Below, piece by piece: positions 17,238 through 28,191 of a DNA stretch of 64,000 bases (position 1 is its first letter; the number at the start of each line of letters is the position of its first letter). The position numbers and the translations under genes are program-made. The notes under the pieces are model-generated. The model saw only the letters and a list, made by a program, of their open reading frames with translations, searched no databases and had not been told where the DNA came from. This DNA comes from Luteimonas sp. MC1750 (GTDB taxonomy: Bacteria > Pseudomonadota > Gammaproteobacteria > Xanthomonadales > Xanthomonadaceae), in the NCBI RefSeq assembly GCF_016615955.1, contig NZ_CP067113.1:248001-312000 (forward strand). Direction: 5' to 3'.

Positions 17238-18224
17238 TCACGGAGCCTGCTGGACGTCCGTGGCCGGGGCGGTGGCGGCGTCGCCGGCCGGAGCGGACTC
17301 GGCGGCACCGTCGGTGGCTTCGGTGCCGGTGTCGCCGGCATCCGCAGGCGCGGCGCCCTCGGCACCGGCGGCATCGGCCGGTGCGGCCTCGGCCGCCGGG
17401 GCCGGCGCGGCGGCGGGAGCCGTGGCCTGGGCCGGCAGTGCGGCCATCGCCGCCAGGGTGGCGGCGTCCGGGCGCTTGTGCAGGCCCTGCATGTAGCTCG
17501 ACAGCGCGCCGATTTCCTCGTCGCTCAGTTCGCGGGCGATCTCGGCCATGATCTCGAACATGCGGGTGTCGCGCTCGGTGCTGGTGCCGGCGCGGTATTC
17601 CTGCAGGCGGCGCGCGGTGTACCAGGACTGCTGGCCGCCCACGAGCGGGTAGGCCGGGCCGGGGTTGCCGCCGCCGCTGGGGCCGTGGCAGGCCATGCAG
17701 GCCGGGATGCCGCGCTCGAAATCGCCGCGGCGGTACAGCTGCTGGCCGGCCTCGTAGAACTTCATGCCCTCGTAGGGGCCTTCGCTGACCACGGTGTCGT
17801 CGGCGATGCCGGCCGACTGCGCCTGCGTGGCGTAGTGCGCGCCGACGTCGCGCATGTCCTGCGCCGAGAGCATGGAGGCGAAGGGCTGCATGATCGCGTT
17901 CTGGCGCTCGCCGCTCTTGAACAGCGCCAGCTGGCGGGCCATGTACAGCTCGCTCTGCTGGCCGAGGTTCGGGTAGATCTCGGGGATCGTGGCCTTGCCG
18001 TCCAGGCCGTGGCAGGCGGCGCAGGTGCCGGCCAGGGTGGCGCCGTTCTGGGCGTTGCCGGGCTTGGTCTTGGCCAGCTCGGCCAGCGCGTCGACGGATT
18101 CCAGCGGCAGGGCCTCGACGGGCGCGGTTTCCTCCAGCGGGGCGACCGTGGTCTGGGCGAAGGCGACGGCGCCGACCGCAAGGGCGGCGAAACCGGCGAG
18201 GAGGTAGCTGCGGGCGTGACGCAT
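17238..18224 (-). CDS. dihaem cytochrome c4-type protein with Ala/Pro-rich tail
   Basis: A 328-residue periplasmic c-type cytochrome. A signal peptide (to about residue 24) precedes two cytochrome domains: haem motifs CAACH (C68-H72) and CMACH (C176-H180), each with a downstream methionine that can be the sixth ligand (MQPFASMLSAQDM, MFEIMAEIARELSDEE). Domain architecture and spacing match cytochrome c4, an electron donor to terminal oxidases. The last 90 residues are a low-complexity Ala/Pro/Glu/Thr extension not needed for the fold. Divergent from engB with about 120 bases between starts, an arrangement common in related genomes. Tail length is likely variable among strains. Confidence 0.93.
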   Translation of the reverse strand: MRHARSYLLAGFAALAVGAVAFAQTTVAPLEETAPVEALPLESVDALAELAKTKPGNAQNGATLAGTCAACHGLDGKATIPEIYPNLGQQSELYMARQLALFKSGERQNAIMQPFASMLSAQDMRDVGAHYATQAQSAGIADDTVVSEGPYEGMKFYEAGQQLYRRGDFERGIPACMACHGPSGGGNPGPAYPLVGGQQSWYTARRLQEYRAGTSTERDTRMFEIMAEIARELSDEEIGALSSYMQGLHKRPDAATLAAMAALPAQATAPAAAPAPAAEAAPADAAGAEGAAPADAGDTGTEATDGAAESAPAGDAATAPATDVQQAP

Positions 18225-18345
18225 CTGGCTGGACTCCGGAGATCGGGATACCGGGCATGGCCCGGTCGCAAGGCCCGTCATTATCCGGTCGCGGGCTTCG
18301 GGCGGTCAAACGCGCCCCCGGGGGCTTCCATGCGATCCTGTGCGC

Positions 18346-18960
18346 ATGGCCAATCCCCTTGCCCGCGCCCAGTACATGCTGGCGGCGCACACTCCCCGCC
18401 AATTGCCGCCCGACGGCGGATTCGAAGTCGCGTTCGCAGGCCGTTCCAATGCCGGCAAGTCCAGCGCACTCAATGCCCTGTGCCAGCAGAACGCGCTGGC
18501 GCGCGTGTCCAAGACGCCGGGCCGGACCCAGCAACTGGTGTTCTTCGACCTGCCCCAGCACGAGAACCGCTTTCTGGTCGACCTGCCGGGCTACGGCTAC
18601 GCCAAGGTGCCGCTGGACCTGCGCGCGCACTGGCAGGCCTTCCTCGACAAGTATTTCCAGAACCGCCAGGCGCTGCGTGGCCTGGTGGTGGTGATGGACA
18701 TCCGCCATCCGCTGAAGGACTACGACCGCCAGATGCTGGGCTACGCCGTCACCCGCGGCCTGCCGGCGCACGCGCTGCTGACCAAGGCCGACAAGCTGTC
18801 GCGTGGCGCGGTCGCCAGCGCCGTGCAGGCGGTCAAGCGCGACCTGGAGAAGGACTACGGCGACACCGTCGGCGTGCAGGCCTTTTCCGGCGAATCCAAG
18901 CTGGGCGTGGACCAGGCCCGCGGGGTGATCTGCCGCTGGCTCGAGATCGCGCCCGACTGA
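18346..18960 (+). CDS. engB: ribosome biogenesis GTPase YsxC/EngB
   Basis: A 204-residue GTPase needed for 50S subunit assembly. G1 is GRSNAGKSS (about 31-39), the T of KTPGRTQ is G2, DLPGYGYAKVP is G3, LTKADKLS is G4 and the G5-like segment is QAFSGES. These match YihA/EngB closely, including the diagnostic P-G-Y-G-Y-A. ATG 18346 is used; a GTG two codons upstream in frame is an alternative. Divergent from the cytochrome c4 gene and convergent with the VIT-type transporter, 18 bases apart at the stops. Confidence 0.95.
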   Translation: MANPLARAQYMLAAHTPRQLPPDGGFEVAFAGRSNAGKSSALNALCQQNALARVSKTPGRTQQLVFFDLPQHENRFLVDLPGYGYAKVPLDLRAHWQAFLDKYFQNRQALRGLVVVMDIRHPLKDYDRQMLGYAVTRGLPAHALLTKADKLSRGAVASAVQAVKRDLEKDYGDTVGVQAFSGESKLGVDQARGVICRWLEIAPD

Positions 18961-18978
18961 GCCGCTGCCGCGCCGCCC

Positions 18979-19668
18979 TCAGGCGGCGATGTCGAACAGG
19001 TTGCCGATCAGCGCCGAGGCAAGCATCGCCGCCGCGCCCCAGAACACCACCCGCGCCGCGCCGCGCAGCGCCGGGGCGCCGCCGAGCCGGGCCGCGGTGG
19101 CGCCGGTGAGCGACAGCCCGGCCAAGGTCGCCACGGTGGTCACCATCACCACGTCCGCATGCGGCGCCAGCACGGCGCTGGCGATGGGCAGCGCGGCGCC
19201 GGCGATGAAGGCGACCGCCGAGGCCAGTGCCGCCTGCAGCGGCCGCGGCCGGCCGAGTTCGTGGAAGCCCAGCTCGTCGCGGGCGTGCGCGGCCAGTGCG
19301 TCGTGCGCGGTCAGCTGGCGCGCGACTTCGAGCGCCAACGCCGGCTCCAGGCCGCGGCCTTCGTAGATGCCGGCGAGCTCGGCCAGTTCGCGCCTGGGGT
19401 GCTCGTCGAGTCCGCGCTGCTCCAGCGCGAGGTCGGCCTGTTCGGTATCGGCCTGCGACTGCACCGAGACGTATTCGCCGGCGGCCATCGAGAACGCGCC
19501 GGCGACCGTGCCGGCGACGCCGCTGGCCAGGATCACCGTCGCCGGCGCGCCCGCGGCGGCCACGCCGACCACCAGTCCGGAGATCGAGACGACGCCGTCG
19601 TTGGCGCCCAGCACGGCCGCACGCAGCCAGCCGGCGCGGCCGCTGCGGTGATGCTCGGGAGGTGGCAT
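18979..19668 (-). CDS. VIT1/CCC1 family metal transporter
   Basis: A 229-residue inner-membrane protein of the VIT1/CCC1 family, which in eukaryotes moves Fe2+ or Mn2+ into vacuoles; bacterial members are thought to export these metals. The first helix region carries RAAVLGANDGVVSISGLVVG (20 residues) and FSMAAGEYVSVQSQADTE, the defining blocks. A hydrophilic middle segment (about 75-140) has the acidic and Glu-rich residues of the metal-binding domain, and three further helices follow. ATG 19668 is chosen because the signature begins shortly after it. Divergent from gshA with about 150 bases between starts. Confidence 0.92.
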   Translation of the reverse strand: MPPPEHHRSGRAGWLRAAVLGANDGVVSISGLVVGVAAAGAPATVILASGVAGTVAGAFSMAAGEYVSVQSQADTEQADLALEQRGLDEHPRRELAELAGIYEGRGLEPALALEVARQLTAHDALAAHARDELGFHELGRPRPLQAALASAVAFIAGAALPIASAVLAPHADVVMVTTVATLAGLSLTGATAARLGGAPALRGAARVVFWGAAAMLASALIGNLFDIAA

Positions 19669-19815
19669 GGCGGGCTCCTGGCGTTCGATTGCATGGATGG
19701 AGGCGACGCTGCGGCCCGCCAGCGTGCGGGTGACGTCATATCCCGGACGATATAGTGGCCGCCTTCGGGCCGGGAGTGACCGGCGCCCCTCCATCCGCGC
19801 CGGCGAGCCTCCCAC

Positions 19816-21180
19816 GTGTCCAGTCCCAGCAGCAGCAACGACGCCCCGATCCGCTCGCGCGACGAACTGGTCGAGCACCTCGCCTCCGGCGGCAAGCCGC
19901 GCGGCGACTGGCGCATCGGCACCGAGCACGAGAAGTTCGGCTTCCGCCTGGACGACCTGCGTCCGCCCCGGTACGACGGCGATCGCGGCATCGGCGTGCT
20001 GCTCGACGGCCTCACCCGCTACGGTTGGGAGCCGGTGGCCGAGCATGGCCGCGTGGTCGCGCTGAGCAAGGACGGCGCCTCGGTGACGCTGGAGCCCGCC
20101 GGCCAGCTGGAACTCTCCGGCGCGCCGCTCGAGACCATCCACGACACCTGCCGCGAAGTCGGCAGCCACCTGTTCGAGGTCAAGACCGTCGCCGACGACC
20201 TGCGGCTGGGCTTCCTCGGCATGGGCTTCCAGCCCAAGTGGACGCGCGCCGACATGCCGTGGATGCCGAAGGACCGCTACCGGATCATGCGCGCCTACAT
20301 GCCGAAGGTCGGCGACCTGGGCCTCGACATGATGACCCGCACCTGCACGGTGCAGGTCAACCTGGACTACGCCGACGAGGCGGACATGGCGAAGAAGTTC
20401 CGCGTGTCGCTGGCGCTGCAGCCGGTGGCGACGGCGCTGTTCGCGGATTCGCCGTTCACCGAGGGCAAGCCCAACGGCTATCTCAGCTGGCGCTCGCACA
20501 TCTGGACCGACACCGATCCCGACCGCACCGGCATGCTCGACTTCGTGTTCGAGGACGGCTTCGGCTTCGAGCGCTACGTCGACTACCTGCTCGACGTGCC
20601 GATGTACTTCAGCTACCGCGACGGTATCTACCACGACGCCAGCGGGCAGTCGTTCCGCGACTTCATGGACGGCCGCCTGCCGGTGCTGCCCGGCGCGCTG
20701 CCGACGATGCAGGACTGGTCCGACCACATGACCACCGCCTTCCCGGAAGTGCGGATGAAGAAGTTCCTCGAGATGCGCGGCGCCGACGGCGGCCCCTGGA
20801 ACCGCATCTGCGCGCTGCCCGCGTTCTGGGTCGGCCTGCTGTACGACGATGCCGCGCTGGACGCCGCCTGGGACCTGGTCAAGGACTTCACCCTGGCCGA
20901 GCGCCACGCGCTGCGCGACGGCGTGCCCAAGCACGCGCTGAAGCTGCCGTTCCGCGGCGGCACGGTGCGCGACCTCGCTCTGCGCGCGCTGGAGATCTCC
21001 GCCGCGGGCCTTGCCCGCCGCGACCGTCGCAACGAACAGGACCAGGATGAGCGCCCCTTCCTCGAACCCCTGATCGAATTCGCCCAGGCCAACGAAACCC
21101 CGGCCGAACGCAAGCTCGCGCTGTACCACGGCGAGTGGGGCGGGGATATCGATCGCGTGTTCCGCGAGTTTGCGTACTGA
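19816..21180 (+). CDS. gshA: glutamate--cysteine ligase, plant/alphaproteobacterial type
   Basis: A 454-residue ATP-dependent ligase making gamma-glutamylcysteine, the first step of glutathione synthesis. It belongs to the GCS2-type group also found in plants, not the enterobacterial Gsh[11 protein letters not shown] (about 35-44), [40 protein letters not shown] and [18 protein letters not shown] are all characteristic (the last read over two strands). The start is GTG at 19816. Glutathione made here would serve adhC, fghA, GST and the glutaredoxin elsewhere in this window. A composite palindromic element starts 15 bases after the stop and separates it from ppc on the same strand. Confidence 0.93.
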   Translation: MSSPSSSNDAPIRSRDELVEHLASGGKPRGDWRIGTEHEKFGFRLDDLRPPRYDGDRGIGVLLDGLTRYGWEPVAEHGRVVALSKDGASVTLEPAGQLELSGAPLETIHDTCREVGSHLFEVKTVADDLRLGFLGMGFQPKWTRADMPWMPKDRYRIMRAYMPKVGDLGLDMMTRTCTVQVNLDYADEADMAKKFRVSLALQPVATALFADSPFTEGKPNGYLSWRSHIWTDTDPDRTGMLDFVFEDGFGFERYVDYLLDVPMYFSYRDGIYHDASGQSFRDFMDGRLPVLPGALPTMQDWSDHMTTAFPEVRMKKFLEMRGADGGPWNRICALPAFWVGLLYDDAALDAAWDLVKDFTLAERHALRDGVPKHALKLPFRGGTVRDLALRALEISAAGLARRDRRNEQDQDERPFLEPLIEFAQANETPAERKLALYHGEWGGDIDRVFREFAY

Positions 21181-21194
21181 GGGCGGTAGAGCGC

Positions 21195-21492
21195 TTTTGC
21201 CACGGATTTGCGCGGATCAAGAGCTCCATTTACACGGATAGAGCGAAATGGGGGCGGGGTGGGGCGGGGCTGCCGGCTTCGCCAGCGGCGGCGCGCCGGG
21301 TGCTTCCTCTGTTTCCTGTAGGAGCAGCTATAGCTGCGACCCGTACCCCTGCGCGCTGGCCACCGCGGTGATCGCAGCGATAGCTGCTCCTACAGAAAAA
21401 GCGGGCAGTCGCGCCCTCGCCGCGGCCCCCTCCCATTGCCTTGCTTGATCCGTGTAAATGGAGCTCTTGATCCGCGTAAATCCGTGGCAAAA
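21195..21492. repeat. composite palindromic element A (complete, 298 bp)
   Basis: Outer inverted arms: 21195-21239 and 21448-21492, 45 bp each, identical except for one base (G at 21210). The left arm starts TTTTGCCACGGAT and ends ACACGGAT. Inside is an inverted pair of REP hairpins of the GGAGCAGCT/AGCTGC subtype (21316-21339 forward, 21371-21395 reverse). The element fills the gshA-ppc gap. No gene lies in 21181-21528. Its right arm ends 36 bases before the ppc ATG, so any ppc promoter must be in or upstream of the element. No clear target duplication is seen. Confidence 0.85.
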
Positions 21493-21528
21493 ATGCTCCT
21501 TCCACACCCCGCCGTGTAGCCTCCCCGC

Positions 21529-24381
21529 ATGACCATTCCTGTTGGACACGACGCACCGCTGCGCGAGCGGCTGGACTTTGCGGAGACCGATGCGCTGCTG
21601 CGCGACGACGTGCGGCGGCTGGGGGCGATGGTCGGCGAGATGCTGGCCGAGCAGGTTTCGCCGGCGCTGCTGCAGCAGGTGGAGGCGGTGCGGCGCGCCG
21701 CGATCGCGCGCCGGGAGAACGCGGAGCCGGTGGAGGCGCTGGCGGCGGAGCTGGCCGCGGTCTCGCCGGAGAACGCGGATGCGCTGGTGCGCGCGTTCTC
21801 GGCCTGGTTCGGCGCGATCAACCTCGCCGAGCGCGTGCACCGCATCCGCCGCCGGCGCGACCACCAGCGCAGCGACGAAGGTCCGCAGCCCGGCGGGCTC
21901 GAGGCCGTGCTGGCGGCGCTGCATGCCGACGGCGTGGCGCTCGACGAACTGCAGGCACTGCTGCCGCGGCTGTGGGTGGAGCCGGTGTTCACCGCGCATC
22001 CCACCGAAGCCGTGCGCCGCGCGCTGCTGGCCAAGGAGCGCGTGATCGTCGAGCGCCTGGTGGCCGACATCGACCGCACGCGCACGCCCGACGAGCGCCT
22101 GAGCGACGAGTCGCGCATCCGCCAGGCGCTGGCCACCACGTGGCAGACCTCAGAGGCGCCGCCGCTGAAGCCGACCGTCACCGACGAGGTCGACCACATC
22201 GGCCACTACCTGGGCGTGCTGTTCCGTGTATTGCCGGCCTTCTACGAGGTATTCGCCGACGCGGTCGAAGCGACCTGGGGCGAGCGCATCGCGCTGCCCG
22301 ACGTGCTGCGCTTCGACACCTGGGTCGGCGGCGACATGGACGGCAATCCCAACGTCGGCGCCGCGACCATCGAGGCCGCGCTGGCCGCGCAGCGCGCGCA
22401 GGTACTCGGGCAGTACCGCGACGAGCTGCGCGCCTTGGGCCAGGTGCTGACGCAGACGCGTGACCGCGCGGGGGTGGACCCGGCGGTGGAGGCGCGCCTG
22501 GCGCAGTATCGCGATGCGATGCCGGCTGCGGCGGCGCGCTTGCGTGCGCGCCAGGCGGACATGCCCTACCGCCAGCTGCTGGAGCTGATGTCGGCGCGCC
22601 TCGAGGCGACGGCAGGCACTGGCGCCGATACCGGGACGGACCCCGCTGGCGCCAATGCCAACGTGGACGGCAGCGACGACAGCCGCGCCACCGACACTCG
22701 CAGCGCTGGTGGTTCCTGGCGGCCCGCCTACAACGGTGTGCAGGACTTCCTTGCCGACCTCGACCTGGTCGACGCCAGCCTGGCGGCCCACCGCGGCGAG
22801 CATGCCGGCCGCTTCGCCCTGCGCCGCCTGCGCCGGCGCGTGACCAGCTTCGGCTTCCATCTCGCCGCGCTCGACCTGCGCCAGGACTCGGCCGCGCACG
22901 ACGCCGCGCTCGCTGCGCTGGAGGGCCTCGACGACTGGAGCGCGCTGCCGCTGGAGCAGCGGCTGGAACGCCTGCACGCGCTGATCGCGTCGCCGACGCC
23001 GGCGGTGCCCGACGCCGGGGCCGCGGCGCAGGCGCTGGAGGTCTTCCGCACGGTCAGGTCGGCGCGCGTACGCTACGGCGAAGCCGCGTTCGGCCCCTAT
23101 ATCGTCAGCATGAGCCGCAGCGCCGCCGACGCCTTGGCGGTGCTGGCGCTGGCGCGGATCGCCGGTTGCGTCGAGGGCGGCGCGGACGGCGCGCCCGGCA
23201 CGGAGGGTCATGCCGGCGAAGTCCCGCTCGACGTCGCGCCGCTGTTCGAAACGGTTGACGATCTCGACGCCGCCGCCGGCGTGATGCGCGCCCTGTTCGA
23301 CGATCCGGTCTACCGCCGCCACGTGCGCGCCCGCGGCGACCGGCAGATCGTGATGCTGGGCTACTCCGACAGCGCCAAGGACAGCGGGCTCATGGCCTCG
23401 CGCTGGGCGCTGCAGCGCGCCCAGGTCGACCTGATGCGCCTGGCGCGCGAGGCCGGCGTGCGCCTGGTGTTCTTCCACGGCCGGGGCGGTTCGGTCAGCC
23501 GCGGCGGCGGCAAGACCGGGCGCGCGATCATCGCCGCGCCGCGCGGCAGCGTCGATGGCCGCATGCGCGTGACCGAGCAGGGCGAGGTGATCCACCGCAA
23601 GTACGGCATCCGCGCGCTGGCGCTGCGCAACCTCGAGCAGATGACCGGCGCCGTGCTGCGCGCCAGCCTGCGGCCGCGGCCGGCCGACCCGCGCGTGCGC
23701 GACTGGCGGACGGTGGTCGACGGGCTGGCCGCGGATTCGCGCGCCTGCTACCGCGCCCTGGTGCACGAGGATCCCGGCTTCGACGCCTACTTCCGCGCGG
23801 CCACACCGGTGGACGTGATCGAACGCCTGCAGATCGGCTCGCGGCCCTCGCGCCGCCGCGATGGCGGCATCGCCAACCTGCGCGCGATCCCGTGGGTGTT
23901 CGCGTGGTCGCAGAACCGCTCCGGGCTGACCGGCTGGTACGGCGTCGGCCACGCGCTCGAACGCGGCATCGAACGCCACGGCCTCGATGCGATGGCGGAG
24001 ATGGCGCGCGACTGGCCGTTCTTCGCCGCGGCGCTCGACGACGTCGAGATGCTGCTGGCCAAGTCCGACCTCGACATCTTCGCGCGCTACTCGCAGCTGG
24101 CCGGCGACGCCCACGCCGCGTTCTACCCCGGCATCGCCGACGAATTCTCGCGCACCCGCGACGCGATCCTCGCGATCAAGGGCCAGGACGAGCTGCTCGC
24201 CAGCGACTATCGCCTGCGCCTGTCGATCCGCCTGCGCAATCCCTACGTCGACCCGATCAGCCTGCTCCAGGTCGAGCTGCTGCGCCGCTGGCGCGCGGGC
24301 GGGCGCGAGGACGAATCGCTGCTGCGCGCGCTGTTCGCCACCGTCAACGGCATCGCCGCCGGCATCCAGAACACCGGTTGA
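21529..24381 (+). CDS. ppc: phosphoenolpyruvate carboxylase
   Basis: A 950-residue anaplerotic enzyme converting PEP and bicarbonate to oxaloacetate. Catalytic His157 lies in VFTAHPTEAVRR. Other diagnostic blocks are GGDMDGNPNVG, the loop FHGRGGSVSRGGGKTG, GYSDSAKDSG and the C-terminal RNPYVDPISLLQVELLRRWR with the final QNTG, which is the invariant end of the enzyme. Length is somewhat above average because of a low-complexity insert (about residues 363-400, rich in Gly, Ala, Asp and Thr). The ATG is close to the end of composite element A. It may be read through from gshA or driven by a promoter within the element. Confidence 0.96.
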   Translation: MTIPVGHDAPLRERLDFAETDALLRDDVRRLGAMVGEMLAEQVSPALLQQVEAVRRAAIARRENAEPVEALAAELAAVSPENADALVRAFSAWFGAINLAERVHRIRRRRDHQRSDEGPQPGGLEAVLAALHADGVALDELQALLPRLWVEPVFTAHPTEAVRRALLAKERVIVERLVADIDRTRTPDERLSDESRIRQALATTWQTSEAPPLKPTVTDEVDHIGHYLGVLFRVLPAFYEVFADAVEATWGERIALPDVLRFDTWVGGDMDGNPNVGAATIEAALAAQRAQVLGQYRDELRALGQVLTQTRDRAGVDPAVEARLAQYRDAMPAAAARLRARQADMPYRQLLELMSARLEATAGTGADTGTDPAGANANVDGSDDSRATDTRSAGGSWRPAYNGVQDFLADLDLVDASLAAHRGEHAGRFALRRLRRRVTSFGFHLAALDLRQDSAAHDAALAALEGLDDWSALPLEQRLERLHALIASPTPAVPDAGAAAQALEVFRTVRSARVRYGEAAFGPYIVSMSRSAADALAVLALARIAGCVEGGADGAPGTEGHAGEVPLDVAPLFETVDDLDAAAGVMRALFDDPVYRRHVRARGDRQIVMLGYSDSAKDSGLMASRWALQRAQVDLMRLAREAGVRLVFFHGRGGSVSRGGGKTGRAIIAAPRGSVDGRMRVTEQGEVIHRKYGIRALALRNLEQMTGAVLRASLRPRPADPRVRDWRTVVDGLAADSRACYRALVHEDPGFDAYFRAATPVDVIERLQIGSRPSRRRDGGIANLRAIPWVFAWSQNRSGLTGWYGVGHALERGIERHGLDAMAEMARDWPFFAAALDDVEMLLAKSDLDIFARYSQLAGDAHAAFYPGIADEFSRTRDAILAIKGQDELLASDYRLRLSIRLRNPYVDPISLLQVELLRRWRAGGREDESLLRALFATVNGIAAGIQNTG

Positions 24382-24436
24382 CGGCCGCGGCCGCGGGAGT
24401 ACCGTGGTCGTCCCTCATCGCAACCGGGTGCCCGCC

Positions 24437-25069
24437 ATGGCCGACAGCGAACTCGTCTTCCACACCAATCCGATGTCCCGCGGCCGCATCGTGCGCTGGA
24501 TGCTGGAGGAACTCGGCGTCCCCTATCGCGCGGTGGTGCAGGACTACGGCACGTCGATGAAGTCGCCCGAGTACCTCGCGATCAATCCGATGGGCAAGGT
24601 GCCGGCGCTGCAGCACCGCGGGGTGGTGGTCACCGAGGCGGCCGCGATCTGCACCTACCTGGCCGATGCCTTCCCGCAGGCCGGACTGGCCCCGGCGTTC
24701 GACGACCCGCTGCGCGGCACCTACCTGCGCTGGATGTTCTTCGCCGCCGGCCCGGTCGAGGCGGCGGTGACCGCCAATGCGCTGGGCCAGCTGCCGCCGC
24801 TGGAGAAGGCGGGCTTCGTCGGCTATGGCAGCTACGACCAGGCCATGGACCTGCTCGAGCAGGCGGCCATGTCGGCCTCGCCGTGGCTGCTGGGTGAGCG
24901 CTTCAGCGCAGCCGACGTCTACGTCGGCAGCCAGGTCGACTTCGGCCTGGCGTTCAAGTCGATCCCGCAGCGCCCGGCCTTCGCCGCCTGGGCCGAACGC
25001 CTGCGCGGGCGCGAAGCCTACCGCCGCGCCAGGGCGCTCGATGACGCGCTGATGCCCAAAGCGGACTGA
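24437..25069 (+). CDS. glutathione S-transferase family protein
   Basis: A 210-residue cytosolic GST. The N-terminal thioredoxin-like domain contains HTNPMSRGRIVRWMLEELG (start of helix 1), INPMGKVPALQ with the cis-proline and VVTEAAAICTYLAD, the glutathione gamma-glutamyl-binding E-A/S motif. The C-terminal helical domain includes WLLGERFSAADVYVGSQ, the N-capping box region. Serine (MSRG) at the usual catalytic position suggests a serine-type or beta-like GST; substrate unknown. It follows ppc by 55 bases and converges on the flavin reductase gene. Confidence 0.9.
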   Translation: MADSELVFHTNPMSRGRIVRWMLEELGVPYRAVVQDYGTSMKSPEYLAINPMGKVPALQHRGVVVTEAAAICTYLADAFPQAGLAPAFDDPLRGTYLRWMFFAAGPVEAAVTANALGQLPPLEKAGFVGYGSYDQAMDLLEQAAMSASPWLLGERFSAADVYVGSQVDFGLAFKSIPQRPAFAAWAERLRGREAYRRARALDDALMPKAD

Positions 25070-25085
25070 GGCCGGGTCACCCCTT

Positions 25086-25658
25086 TTACGCGCCGCGCGG
25101 CAACACGGTCAGCACGCGCGCGACGAAGTCGTGGAATTCCTGCATATAGCCGCGCAGGAACTTGGCCGTGCCCTCGTCGGCGATCTCGCCGGCGTCGTCC
25201 AGCATCCCGTCCTTGAACTGGATATAGGCCTCGGGCGAGTTCATCTGCGGCGAGTTGAGGAAGCCGAGGATGCTGCGCAGGTGCTGCTGGCCGACCGCGG
25301 TACCGATCGCGCCGGGCGAGGTGCCGATCACGCCCGAGGGGATGTTGGCGAACGAGTTCGTGCCCCAGGGACGGCTGGCCCAGTCGATCGCGTTCTTCAG
25401 GCCGCCGGGAATCGAGCGGTTGTATTCCGGAGTCACGATGAGGATCGCGTCCGAGGATTCGATGGCCTTCTTGAAGCGGCGGCCGGCCTCGGGATAGTCG
25501 GCGTCGTAGTCATAGCTGTAGAGCGGGAGGTCGGCGTAGGCGATCTCGGTGAAGCGCAGCTGCTCCGGGGCGAGCTTGAACAGCGCGTTGGCGAGCTTGC
25601 GGTTGATCGATTCACTGGCGAGGCTGCCGACCAGGTAGCCGACGTTGTAGGTCTTCAT
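25086..25658 (-). CDS. NADPH-dependent FMN reductase family protein
   Basis: A 190-residue flavodoxin-fold reductase. VGSLASESINRKLANAL (9-25) is the FMN phosphate-binding loop region, and LIVTPEYNRSIPGGLKNAID (72-91) is the family signature TPEYNxSxPGxLKNAxDW. Relatives (ChrR, SsuE, azoreductase-like) reduce quinones, FMN, chromate or azo dyes. The preferred acceptor is not predictable. The protein is full length for the family. Convergent with the GST gene; 16 bases separate the stops. Confidence 0.92.
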   Translation of the reverse strand: MKTYNVGYLVGSLASESINRKLANALFKLAPEQLRFTEIAYADLPLYSYDYDADYPEAGRRFKKAIESSDAILIVTPEYNRSIPGGLKNAIDWASRPWGTNSFANIPSGVIGTSPGAIGTAVGQQHLRSILGFLNSPQMNSPEAYIQFKDGMLDDAGEIADEGTAKFLRGYMQEFHDFVARVLTVLPRGA

Positions 25659-25724
25659 GGGACGCTCCTGCAGTGGGTGGCCGGAGAAGCCAGGCTGTGC
25701 CGCCCGAGTATGTGCCGGCGCGTG

Positions 25725-26600
25725 TTACGGCGACGGCAGCGCGTCGCGGAACAGGTGCAGCATGGCCAGGCGATAGGCCTCGCCGATGGACGCCGCGTGG
25801 GTGCCGTCCGGCAGCACCACCAGCTCGACGTCCCAGGGCGCATCCGCGCGCCGGCTCCAGCTGGCATGCCAGTCGGCGGCGTTGCGCACGCGCTCGGCGG
25901 TGTCGCGCGCGCCGCTGGCGACGACCACGGCCAGGTCATCGCGGCGGTGCGTGCCGGGCGCGTCGAACAGCTGTTCGCGCGCAGGCGCCAGGGACGGGTT
26001 GCTGGCGATGCGTCCCCAGAACAGGTCGGGATCGCGCAGCGCCGACCAGAGCACGAAGTAGCCGCCCCGCGACTGGCCGACCAGCACGCGGCGGCTGGCG
26101 TCGGCGCGATAGCGCCGCTCCACCCCGGGCAGCACCTGGTCGCGCAGGAACGCGAGGTACGCCTCCGCACCGCCCTGGTCCGGGGCGGTGTCCGCGCCGG
26201 TGGCGGTGAAGTCGACGTTGCGCCGGTTGATCGCCGGGTCGAAGCCGCCATAGGCGATGCCGACGATGATCGCTTCCGGCAGGCCCTCGTCGTAGCCGAG
26301 GAACAGGTGCGTCGGGGCCAGCAGCGGGAACAGGCTGTCGCCGTCGAGCAGGTAGACCACCGGCCAGCGACGCTGCGGATCGGCGTCGTAGCCTTCGGGC
26401 ACGCGGACGTGGACGTGGTGGGTGCGGCCGCTGGACTCGGCCACCAGCGGGAAATAGCCGCCTTCCAGCGCGGCCAGCGGCGCGGACTCGACCGCGCGGC
26501 CTGGGATGCCGCCGGCAGCCGTCGGGGGCGCCGGCGTGCCCGCGCAGCCGCTGAGCGCAGCCGCGAGCAGCAGCGCAGTGGAGAGCCGGATTCGAAGCAT
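25725..26600 (-). CDS. lipoprotein esterase, esterase D / enterobactin-esterase-like alpha/beta hydrolase
   Basis: A 291-residue alpha/beta hydrolase with a lipobox signal (LSGCAG, cysteine at about 19), so probably tethered in the envelope. The fold starts WPVVYLLDGDSLFP, continues IIVGIAYGG and FVRDQVLPGVERRYRAD-like helix (LAFLRDQVLPGVERRY), then the nucleophile elbow GQSRGGYFVLWSALRDP (Ser in G-Q-S-R-G). The late DGTHAASI provides the histidine. This matches the putative-esterase (PF00756) group that includes IroE/Fes-like and acyl esterases; the substrate is unknown. Divergent from frmR. ATG 26600 is chosen for its signal peptide. Confidence 0.85.
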   Translation of the reverse strand: MLRIRLSTALLLAAALSGCAGTPAPPTAAGGIPGRAVESAPLAALEGGYFPLVAESSGRTHHVHVRVPEGYDADPQRRWPVVYLLDGDSLFPLLAPTHLFLGYDEGLPEAIIVGIAYGGFDPAINRRNVDFTATGADTAPDQGGAEAYLAFLRDQVLPGVERRYRADASRRVLVGQSRGGYFVLWSALRDPDLFWGRIASNPSLAPAREQLFDAPGTHRRDDLAVVVASGARDTAERVRNAADWHASWSRRADAPWDVELVVLPDGTHAASIGEAYRLAMLHLFRDALPSP

Positions 26601-26695
26601 GTGGTCGAGTCTAACGGCGGCGAATGCGCCACGGGTAGCGGCCCAGGTGCGCACCTGGATCCCAGGGCGGCCCAGGATCGGGGCCATCGGGCTGG

Positions 26696-26713
26696 TATAC
26701 TGCCCCCCACTAT
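26696..26713. promoter_or_regulatory. candidate FrmR operator (C-tract flanked by imperfect inverted repeat)
   Basis: TATACT-GCCCCCC-ACTAT lies 15 bases upstream of the frmR start. A run of six C flanked by AT-rich ATACT and ACTAT resembles the operators of the FrmR/RcnR/CsoR group, which bind a G/C tract with flanking inverted half-sites. It is the only such site seen in the frmR upstream region and implies autoregulation of frmR-adhC-fghA. It also lies 96 bases upstream of the divergent esterase start. Confidence 0.68.
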
Positions 26714-26728
26714 CCACCCGGGGCACCC

Positions 26729-28181
<1,453 letters not shown>

Positions 28182-28191
28182 GCCCGCGGCC

